DNA of 64,000 nt from Liquidambar formosana (lineage: Eukaryota; Streptophyta; Magnoliopsida; Saxifragales; Altingiaceae), in the NCBI GenBank assembly GCA_039720395.1, contig CM077833.1:27674271-27738270 (forward strand), given 5' to 3'. This document shows, in pieces, positions 34,550 through 45,500 of this stretch. A model generated the notes under the pieces. It ran no database searches, was not told where the DNA came from, and worked only from the letters and a program-made list of their open reading frames with translations. The translations under genes were made by a program, and so were the position numbers. Each line of letters opens with the position of its first letter. Within the stretch, counting starts at the first letter, position 1.

Positions 34550-36435
34550 GGAGATCTATTTTCTTAGTTAATTATGCGCTTATATATATATATATATAGC
34601 TGTACGTAGCTTTCCTAGCTAATGAAGATACAAGCTAAGGTAAGTGATCCTTAGGCAGGGTGTGTTTCGGTTTACCATATAAAAGGAAAGCAGAACTTGT
34701 GTGGGACTGTGTGAGAGTTTGAAACTCCATGTAATAACAATAACTTCTTCTATATGGGGCGTATCTTGTCTTCCCAGCATGACCAAATTTTCATTTTGTG
34801 TTTTCCTTGGCCTGCAGGCCTTGTTCCTCTCTCTAATTAACTCTAAAGAAAACGTAAGGCCCCATCAAAATCGTTGGTGATCTCAATCATTATATACATG
34901 TAACGATCTAAAGCTTTCAGTAGGTGAGAGAGTCAATCTATTCCCATGCAGGGGATTAGACCACTCACGGGGGAATATTAAAACCTTTTGACATACATTG
35001 TTCTCACCAGGGGCGGAGCTAAGAGTTATTTTCAATGGGGGCACCGTACTGTAATTATGTGAAATAGGAGCTAAAAGCTTTGGAGCCTCTTTCTTTTCTT
35101 TTAAAAAAATTACTTTTTGATAATCATTTCTAAATGTGATACCAAAAAAAGGATTTTTTTATTATTATTATTATAAGACTTACTACAAATTAAGTATATA
35201 TATGCTTCAAAATAACTACTGTCTTCCTATTTTTGGCATTATGTCGGGAAGTGATTATCAAATGGTAATTTCTCCCAAAAAAAATTAATTTATTTGAGCC
35301 AGTAGGGCCCTTGCCCCCAATTCAAAGGCCCCCTAGCCTCGCTTCACCATTGGTTCTCGCTCGTTCTAACAGTTTGGAATTTTAAATGAGTTGGAACAAA
35401 ATTAAACCATTTTATGGAGAAAATTTAAAATTTAACTAAATTGATATTGAGTAATTAATTTGAACATGGCTTGGTGTGACCAACCTGCTAGTATTTCACT
35501 AGGCCCAGTCAACCTTACTACTAACGAGCTCAAGTTCTAGTTGAGATTTAACAAGAAATAATACCTTAGAATTTTTAATTTTCTTCCCATGTATCTATTT
35601 TTTCTTCTTCATCCTTCTTCTGTGGCCAAATAATACTTTTTAATTTAAAGATTTTCATTACATATATCACATATGGGTGAGAATTCAAGTAAATGTGTTC
35701 GAGACTTCAAGCTAAGGTTCGGTGGCCATTATGCTATAAATTTTGTAACAATCAAGCCATCTTAAAACCCTTAGCTCGCCGCCCACCTTTCCCAACCCAA
35801 GATCCTCCACTAGGTGGTGAAAAGACAGCGATAAGTAGTAGGGTAAGGCATGTCTCATGTTATCCATTTATCGAAAATACTTACTAAAGTTATCGCGTAA
35901 TTGGTTTCAATTCGTATGCTTTATTTGTGGATTAATTTATTAATAATATGATTGTAATTATTTGAAAAATTAAACCCTTTTTCCTTGAAAAATTGACTGC
36001 CAAATTAATAAATTGGTTTTTTTTTTTTTTTTTTTTTCCCGATGTGGAACCCTTGATCCTAACCTACTAACTGTTCGTGGGATTGGTGTAAACCTTGTAT
36101 ACTTGTAACCTTCAACAAGTCACATGTATCAATTAAAGATCAGGATTAACTCGAAACCAAGACCTCGAAGTATTACACCCCAAAAGCTTGCCAATTGAAC
36201 TACTTTGGCGAGTTGGTATTATACAAAGTAACAAACTACAAACGCATCTTCATATCAATGTACAAATTGGACCATCTCACGAAAGGGAACGACTCGGCTT
36301 TCCATGATTTTGGGCATTTGTCGTTCCAAAAAGTTGAGAATTATTTGACAAGAAAAGATGCTCGGTTGGTCCAAATTATGCTTTCATTCCTCCTCATCTT
36401 AGGGCTCAAAAAGATAAATAGAAAAAAATAGAAAA

Positions 36436-36466
<31 letters not shown>

Positions 36467-37156
36467 TATAAACAAACCAAAAAAATAGAAAAAAAAATTG
36501 GGATCCACCAAAAAAAATAGAAAAAAAAATTGTTACGATCCCAATTCCACAATACATGGACTCACCTTCTATCCACTTATCCACGTTTCATTAAGGATGA
36601 CTGTCCACATCAATGATGGATCTTCATCCAAACCAAATGTATTAATATGCTTGGATTAGATGCTAGAAATGTGTATATTTTTCTTTCTACTTTTGACCAA
36701 TATTTCTGGTCCCAATTTGTGGTAGTAGTAGGACCAATCAGTGAAGAGTGAAGACATAACCTGGATGGTGCAACGGTGCCAAGTGCCAACATCAATATCT
36801 TTAAGGGATCCATCTTCTTATCGATTCACATAGTGGTCCATAACTCCATATACTAATGAGGTGTCAACTACTACACTTGTCAGGGTCGGCCCAGGCCTAA
36901 TTCTGCAGATTGGGCATGGCCCCTTTGGCACGTTAGTGGGGTCACCTCAAATCTGGATGTTGCCCTCTCACATATGACACATCGATCAAAAATTAGATTT
37001 GACTTTTGGAATAACACAAAGGTGTAAGTACAGGAAGAGAGGAGCTCTATATAAATATTCTACGCCTCTCAACCGATTTAAGGCAAGGGAGTCAGTGAGT
37101 TATTTTTGGCCTTATACCGGCCAATTCCAAGTTCCTCTAAAAAAAGAAACAAAAAT

Positions 37157-37306
37157 ATGCCTCGTTTTTCGCCCAATTCCAGGGTCTTCGTGCATATTTT
37201 CCCAGCTGGAGAGCTACCCGTGGCCTCTAGCCGGGAAAGAAAGAAAAACGAGGAGTTGAATGATCTTGTGAAATATGCGGTCCAATTTGGATATTGTATT
37301 ACGTAA
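37157..37306 (+). pseudogene. Truncated EF-hand gene derivative, copy 2
   Basis: Sister of 27118-27249, encoding 49 residues (MPRFSPNSRVF...NDLVKYAVQFGYCIT). The codon that is TAA in copy 1 is CAA here, so the frame reaches the family's normal C-terminus. Both EF-hand loops are missing. The 3' flank is split from its 3' UTR by the Helitron at 37376. Confidence 0.65.
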
Positions 37307-37375
37307 TTAAACCTTCTTATGCACTTACTTATATTTATATATATAATCTTTAAGGATGCATGCATTTATACAGTA

Positions 37376-38921
37376 CTAGTTGGTGTACACGTGCGTTGCA
37401 CGTAAATTATTTTGATAAATTAAAATTTTCTCTATACTTTGTGTCACCAAAAACCATATTTTGAAATGACCCTCATTTTTTATTGATTATCAACCTCGAT
37501 CTCATTGTTTATGAAAGTTTTATGATGTTCTTTAAAGGCCTTTTAAATTGATAGAAAATAAATCTTACATTTTTTAATACAATTAATACATTTTAAGAAC
37601 TTGTATACAATTTAAAACTTCAATGTAGTATTTAATTACCTTCTATCTAAATCCATTTTGAATTTGGTACATGTCCAAAACCATATCTACAAAACCACAT
37701 CAATGGTGATCTATAGTTCGTACCATACGTACCATAGCAAAAAAAATATCATTTAACTCTACACACATTATACAATAAATTAAACTATAGTCGTATAGCC
37801 AAGAAATTTCAGTCACGGATAATCATCTCCATCATTCACTTAATTTGAAGGTTTTAATACGTAAGTAATTAAAAGCAAAAGCCTTAAGCTGACAGAACTC
37901 TAAAATTAATCAAGGCCTTTGCCTTGCATGAATGTGTAAAAGTCTTCACATGATAAAGAACACAAAATAGAGTAAAAGCATTAATTGGCCCCACTGTGGA
38001 TAAATCAGACACATAGCCCACTGTGGACGAATCCGACAAATGGCTTTTACAACATAAAAAGCTTTTATATTTGTTTTATTTGGTTAAAAGCTATTGGTAA
38101 AATTAATTTCCTAAATTATGAGAGAAATTTTCTCCTAATTCCTATTAAATTAAGAACTTTGTATTGTACGTAAAAGATAGTAAACAAGATGTATCCTTAA
38201 CTCTAAGAAATTTTTCCATGAAAATTATTATATAAGACGTGGTTTAATTAGGTATTTAAACAAATAGTTAGCGTTCAAAATGATTAGTATTTACTTTTAA
38301 TGAAATCTATAAGGAACAATAGCATATAACCAGAACAATGTCTTGACAACATAGTGTATTTAAAAAATCTCAATAAACAAAAAGTGATATAATGTCAACT
38401 ATAGGAAATAAAGGAAACCAATACCTCCTATGGATGTATTTTGAATCTTAAAGAGAAAATTAGAGAGAGAGAGAATTAAGCATATAATTAAAAATGTAAA
38501 ATACAGAAATTAAATGTTTATGAGTCAAGTTTATTGAAAACTACATACCAGATAAAACACCAGAAGAAAGGAGACACAATGAAGGCACATAGAAGACGCA
38601 AAAGAACGAAGCAGTAGTTGTTCTTTCCTGTGTTAGGGTTTTATAATTTTTATAATGTGTTTCTATTTGTATTTATATGTTAACATTGTTAGGGTTTTAT
38701 GGATTATAGTTTCTGTTTTATTAGAATTCTTATTTAGGTTTGGTTTTATTTAATTATTATACGAATTATATATTCCTTATAATTTTTATTAAGGTATGTG
38801 TTTTATATTACTATATTTCCTATATATACAGAAGGGTAGTTGTGTATTTAAAAATTAAAATAAGGGTATATTAGTCAATCAAAAGTTTTTCTCACATTCA
38901 TCTTTTTATAGGTAATATAGA
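37376..38921 (-). mobile_element. Complete non-autonomous Helitron with empty sister site
   Basis: On the minus strand it starts TCTATATTACCTATAAAA and ends with the hairpin ACGTGC-AAC-GCACGT, a short spacer and CTAG. On the plus strand A precedes it and T follows. At 27335-27345 the sister copy has the unoccupied site ACAGTA|TTTATG. The length is 1,546 bp with no coding capacity. The 3' hairpin stem of six perfect pairs and CTAG end fit the Helitron rules. Confidence 0.85.
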
Positions 38922-39930
38922 TATATGTACTAGAAAGATGCAGCTTTCCAATCTAATGGAGAAACAAGACTAACTGATACTTGTGTTATGTACCATACAC
39001 AGGACAGCAGAACTTGTGTTCGTGAGTTGAAACTTGAAACCCTATATTACAAGAACTTTTATATATCTTGTTTACTGAGCATGGCCAAATTTGTATTTTT
39101 GTGTTTTCCTTACTCTTGCACTTCTTTCCAATGAGTCCAAACAAATTCTGCTTTAGAATTAGTACTAGTTTTCTTCCAAATTTTCATAAATTCCTCCAAT
39201 TTTGTATAGTTATGTACGGAATATGTGTATAAGGGGATCCAAAGAAAAAAAAAAGTTCACCCTCATGATGGGTAGGCTCAATGTGATGGGATTAGGCCTA
39301 TTATGTAAAGAACAAAAATAAACTTACAAACAAAACATTTCAATAATACTTTGATATGCTACACTAAGTTTTCAACCTAGAAGTCTAAAATAGTATAAAC
39401 TATTAGATAAATGGTTCAAACAGCTTACCCTATAAAAGATAAAAATTTTGAGTGCATCAGACAAGGGCACCAGTTGTGTTTAATGAGATGATGCGTCAAT
39501 GATATTATTGTAAATAATACAAAAATTGAACCATTTTCTTTTCCAAAAAGTTAAAACTACTTAAGCTATGTTTGTTATGGGTGAATGAGGGAGGGAATGG
39601 AATGGTGATTCCATTCTCCAAAAAATAGCGAGTGTTTGGTTGTACAAGGGAATTGAATGGCTATTACCTCTAATGAGAGAATAGTTATTTCTTCCCAAAT
39701 CAAAAGGAATGACTATTCCCACTTTTCAACGAGTAAAAATCATTAAAAATAAGTCTCATATATGCTTTTTCATTCCATTCCCACCCCTTACCAAACATTA
39801 GGATGAAATGTCCATTTCTATTCCCATTCTATTTCCACTCTTATTCCATTGCATTCCCTCAAACTAAACCCAGCCTTATACTAATAAACTAAACTATTAC
39901 ATATAACCGGTATGTGTCTCTATAAAATAA

Positions 39931-39969
<39 letters not shown>

Positions 39970-39997
39970 TACGGTGTAAAGGGTGTCTTCTTCTTCT

Positions 39998-40029
<32 letters not shown>

Positions 40030-42466
40030 TTTAAGGATCAAGAGTTCAAGACTTGAACTTGGAACCACGACCAACAAGTGGGGGTGAAATGCCATGACAC
40101 TTCAACTTAACGCAATTGCCTTATAATGACATTATGATGGACGGAGCAATTGTTTCAAAGAAACATCAGATATCTCATACCAATTATATCACTATATTCC
40201 TTGTGGTTTTGGTCTCTCATACCAAAAACCCAAAACCCATGGGATGGGAATATTAGTTGCAAGAGTTACCAACATACGCTTTATAATTTTTTTCAAATTA
40301 TTACTATTATTTTTTTTCATTTTTAAAAAGGTGGAGGAATAAAGAAAGAGGACAATTGCACGGCCTCCAGCAATCACCGTGAATTAGCAGGCAGTCTTAC
40401 CATTCACCACAGTAAATTTTGGAATTAGGGTATGGGGAAATAGTAGTAAATGCTAGTGTGGTAAGAATAAAGTGAATTCAAAAAATGTGTTGAATTAATT
40501 TATATGACAACAACTTTGCAGCATGAAAGAGAACTCAATTCTCTTTCTAACATCGAAATCTAAATAGAACTGAATCCAATTCCTTCATGGTCATTCTGGA
40601 AAATGAGCCAACGGTTAATATTTAAGAGACGGTAATTATAACTAGACTTTACATGTTGGGCACGAACCCATTTTTCTTTATTTATTTATTTATTTTATAT
40701 GTTTCTATAAAGCTTGTAGAGCTGATACAAAGTGACAATGAAGATTAAAAGATGTCAAAGAGAGGGAATTTTGAGGTTATTCCATACTATTCCAAACCCT
40801 TGAAAATGTAGATAACTTGGTGGCTAGTTTAGGACAGCAGCTGAAATAAGCAATTTTTTTTTTTAAATTGCTTTTATCAACAAGGGTATCCGTGACTTTG
40901 GCCCGATTTATCCCTTAAACGTGTGCAATCATCCTATCCCGCACACACCAAATATTATCAAGTCTTTCCAACCTTAAAGATAATTCCAAAAAGGGATCAA
41001 CGCTTTCGTGGAATTTCATAATAATTCTAATTAATTAAACCCCTTTAGAATTGAATATATGCGGGTTAACTTTATAGGCTCTTAGGTTGCTTTCGGGTTA
41101 TATTTTTTATAGGGGCTTCCTTATTTGTGTGTTGGATCTAATTTTTATGTATGTTAAAAAACAAATTGGAAAGATCTAATTAATAAAGCTCCACTTTGTA
41201 CCCCTTCTTATATGAGAAATAAGGCTTGTCTCCTTCAAAATTTTATTTTATTTTCTTGACAATTGATAGAACCTATCCGTATCTCTAATCCCCTTAATAT
41301 CAATATCAATGTTCTTCCATGAGCTTAAATCTAAGAATATTCACAAAATAAATGATACAAATGCCCACGAGACTAACACCACAACCCCCCCCCCCCCCCC
41401 CCCCCCCAACAAAAAAAAAAAATAATAGATAGGCTCTTCTCATTCTTAATAGTTTACCAGAAATCATCATTTACTATCCGTAGTCTAGTGGTAACTCAAT
41501 CCGTTTACAAGTGGAAGGACATCCTTCGAAAAAACAAAACAAAGGAAAAACAAACAAACAAAGAAGGAGGAAATCAGTTTGAGTCTTCGAACTCTTGGGT
41601 TGGGGAGTTTTAAAGGGAAGAGAGGAGTTATCCCTGTTGTTTAGCGGGTCTGAGATCTATAGAGCTGCCTAGACACACGAGAGTGCTGCATTCTCGGTTT
41701 TTACCTAACAACCAATGACAGCAATGAATCTGCATATGAAAACGATTATACATTAATGTTTTCAGCTATGCCAATTTCCCTCTTTAGATTTCTAATAAAT
41801 GATTACATGAGGATCATCACAGTGTCCATGGGATCACATGAACACACTATACAACAAATTAATAAATTAAACTGATTTTGAGCAAAAATATCCATCTATT
41901 CTTTTGTATATCATCTACAGATAACTTTCCACGGCCAGCCCAGCAGAAATGAAGTGGACCTTTTGACTGCCAGCCTTGGCTGCACATAACCCTGTAATTT
42001 ATTAGTAAAAATATGATTGCAAAATAAAAATAAAAATTTAACCATAACAAGGTGAATGCAAATCATGGAAAAATGGAATCAGTGTTTTCAGCATTGTATG
42101 GATTAAGGGTGTCCGGGTTCAAGGTTGCTGGTCTTAAGATTTCACCAATTATATTTTACTTCACAAACGAACCCCTGAAACCATGAACATGACCAGTCAT
42201 CACTGGCAAAATAAGCAGATCCCATTTCTTGAATCAATTCTTCAGCTTTATACCATATTTTGCTAGTTAAAAATGGATTTCTAAGCAAAACATCATTTTG
42301 CAGTTTCCCAAAATCTTCAGAATTGATTCCTATGCTGCTACTCCCAAGTTTAAAAAATAAAAATTCATAGTGATGCATTATAATAACTTTAGAGGGAAAA
42401 TTTACCATCCTGGATACTACAAAGTACATGAGGCCAATGTCAACAATTACCTGTATAATTCCAGAA
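38922..42466. repeat. Segment A, copy 3 (continues into the PAH2 gene)
   Basis: It is homologous to copies 1 and 2. Here it leads directly into the complete PAH2-like gene on the minus strand, so this is probably the ancestral arrangement. There is no separate gene. It has an AT run (about 39936-39966) and a run of 23 C (41385-41407). Confidence 0.85.
39564..39875. mobile_element. MITE, PIF/Harbinger-like, copy 3
   Basis: Same element and same relative position as 10843-11160 and 27981-28293. Confidence 0.6.
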
Positions 42467-42532
42467 TATGCATGCCCACATCCATCTATCTCTACTTCTA
42501 AAGGGTTAAGCACTAATTTCTTGCTGACACCT

Positions 42533-45500
42533 TCAATTATCAAGAACAAGAGGAGGTAGTTTCCAGAAATTCCATGAATTAAAATCCTCCTGGAACATTC
42601 AAGAAAAAGAGGGAGCCAAGAAAATGAGTCAATCCACAAAAAATAAAAAACTAATGGGTCTTAGGAATTCAAAATTAAATTTCTATCAGGAGAGAATGGG
42701 ACAAGTAATGATAGTGAAGTCAAAATCAAAATCAGGTAGACAAAGCGAATGTGTTGGATTGGAAATCTGGGTACGAACTAGAACTGTGCTTCACCCAATT
42801 AAGAAAGGCCCCATTAAAGTAGCTCATAAGCATTTTGCAATGGATGTGCTCAAGTTCAAAATTACAGGTGCAACAAAGACAGAGAAGGATTTGTGGGGAG
42901 GGACAAGCAAAATTAGGATTTAGTTCACATGTATTGGCTAGTTCTTCACAAGACAGTTCCTGAATTATTATGAGTTTACAATGTAGAAGGTAGCAGAACC
43001 AAACCTGCTCATTTGATGACATGGGTGGAAACATGCCATTCACAAGAGTGTGAAGGGAAGTGTATGATTTTGTGTCGACACGGCGGTTCACAGCTACCTG
43101 ACCCTACAAACCCAAAATCATAACAATGAAACTTAGTCATCATTATATCAGAGACGCTAAAAATGCTTCTTTCAATCACTAATCACAAAGGCCTTAAAAA
43201 GATTACCTTGGGATTAATAATGAAAATTTTTCCTTTTGGGATTCCAACCTTAAGGTAGCTAATTTCATCAGTGTCTCTGTTTCCAAAACCAGCATAGAAT
43301 GGATTGCAATTTTCAGAAGGAAATAACGCCCTGATATCCTGGAATATTGGAGAACCAAATGCATTAAAAAGCTACCTCTATATTCAGAAACTCTGCTTTA
43401 GACTTCAAGTGCAAGGTTAAAAAGATAAATTTCAACTAACTGTCACATAAGTTCGTGGTAATAGAATAGCTAAATCCCACTGATGAAAGGTTAAAAAGAT
43501 AGATTTCAATTAATTCTCTCAGTTCATGGTAATATAGGATCCGCCTTTATAGACATGATTCACTTTCTCTTATATTCTTAATCACACCACATTAATGTAA
43601 AAGTGATACAAGGCATTGACACGATTCCAAATTTCTTATGGAGCATCTGGATGCACCATGAACCTTGGTCAGTCAGCATGCCTAACAAAATATTTTCTAA
43701 GTGTCACATCACATCCACCAGACAAACAGAAATGAGGTCATTTATGATAACCTGGAATTCTGGACTCTTTGGTTTAAAGATGCGTTACAAAAACTAAATC
43801 GACTGGAAAAAAACCACTAATTTCATTTTGAAATCTTGTGTGAAACACAACTGGACTTGTTCAATTTGCATAAGATATTCAAACACCCATAATCCATCCA
43901 GTTGCAGTGCAAATCTCTAATATGTCAATAATTAAAATAAAACTGATATCAGCTCATAAATGAAAAAATATGTTAGATGTTTCAAGATACAGATTTTGAA
44001 GTGGGGAACTAACCTCTAAGCATGCAATCTTGAATTCATGAGGAGCTCTTCTAATAACTGAAAAATAGGAGGAGAAGTTTTCAATCCACAAATTGAAAGT
44101 AAAGAAGTAATGAATGGTAACCAGACCAGATACACTCAGAATCCTATCGAGCTTCATTCAAACTTAAAAATATCTGATCTGAAAGACACTGTGTTAACTA
44201 TGAATTTGAAGCCGAACTCTATTCTAATTCAAACTTCATAGAAATTTGATTCAAGAAATTTCTAATCAGTCATTCTCAGAACCAAAGTACATTGAATCCT
44301 AGAGCAGTCTCAATTAGCTCTAGAATTCCTTTTGCAGACTTTGAGATACAGGAATTGATTACATCTTTAATTCTGGAAATTTTAGATGAAGTGACTTCTA
44401 TTCTCTCGAGACTTCAGATCAGAAAAGAAGAATTTATAGAGAGCAAGCTATCAATCAAAATCATGTCATGATTGCTCAAAAATAAATAAATAAATAAATA
44501 AAGGCCCATCATTGCTTACCTTAATAAAAAGAAAGTGAAATTTTATTCTTTATATTTTTTTGGTCCCTTACGACTTCTAAAAGAAAATGAACATGAATTA
44601 TGCAAATCAAATTTGACATGTAACCTCTTTCATGACAAAATGCTTCTTCAGCAGCTTATGCCGAATGCCTCCACAGACCTGTATTACCTCACAAGTATTG
44701 TTGATTGGGGAGAAAGATTGAAAAATCCCCTTACAGATTGTTGAATTTGATCTATTGATGTTCAAAGTTCAACATACACAATTTTTTACACAAGCTTTTA
44801 GATAATCTATTTCCAATTCATATTTTGCGAAACCCATCGTTGGATTAGATAGTCTTCCCACATAATTCATGCATATTAAAAATGAAGTTGATCCGAGATT
44901 AAGAGCCGCTTCATCCATAAATGTGAGATTTTTAGTGATTAGAAAGACAAGTTTTCTCACATTTATGGATGAAGCGGCTCTTAATCTCGGATCAAATTCA
45001 TTTTTAATGTACATGACCTATATAGGAAGACTATCTAATCCAACGCTGGATTTCGCGAAACATGAATTGGAAATAGATTATCTGAAAACTTGTGTAAAAA
45101 ATTGTGTATGTTGATCAATATATATATATATATATATATATGCAGTGCTTATGCATGTATGTATGTATCTATGTATAAAGATAAGGGAAAGACCAAAAAC
45201 AATATAGAATGATAGTTATACAAAGTTAAAAGAATTCTCAACTACTATAAGTTAGATAAATTCTTCTTTTTAAATTAGAAACTACATAGTGAAAAACAGC
45301 ACATTAACTTAAAAGACTTATATGAGAAGACAGCAGCGTCAAAGAATGATAAGCCAAGATAAAATGTACACCTTTTTCAGGCATTCCTCCTTGAGGGGCA
45401 GGGAGGGGTGCAGGTGTAGAGTAAACCATAATTTAATTCATAAACGCAAGTGTGTAATTTCTTTGTGTTGGATACGTGGATGGTCAGCACTGGGTAGGTA

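Larger units (their letters stand above)
32430..37375. repeat. Segment B, copy 2
   Basis: It is homologous to 22384-27339. It begins with the right copy of the 123-bp duplication. It contains an EF-hand gene, a truncated derivative, and runs of 11 C (33340-33350) and 17 C (33658-33674). No other gene is seen in 32553-34140 or 34800-37000. Confidence 0.88.

Noticed and set aside
42142..42639. 165-codon ORF on the minus strand overlapping the last PAH2 exon and its 3' UTR (similar ORF at 17770-18219)
   Set aside because: Comparing both copies over about 320 bases, I find roughly eight differences, six of which change an amino acid. That ratio suggests no protein constraint, and the ORF is out of frame with the PAH2 exon it overlaps.
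42624..42923. Plus-strand ORFs in PAH2 introns (also 18277-18504)
   Set aside because: They lie antisense in the last intron and have no family resemblance.
44769..45114. Two 81-codon ORFs on opposite strands as genes
   Set aside because: They are the two arms of one inverted repeat. The matching frames follow from the symmetry.
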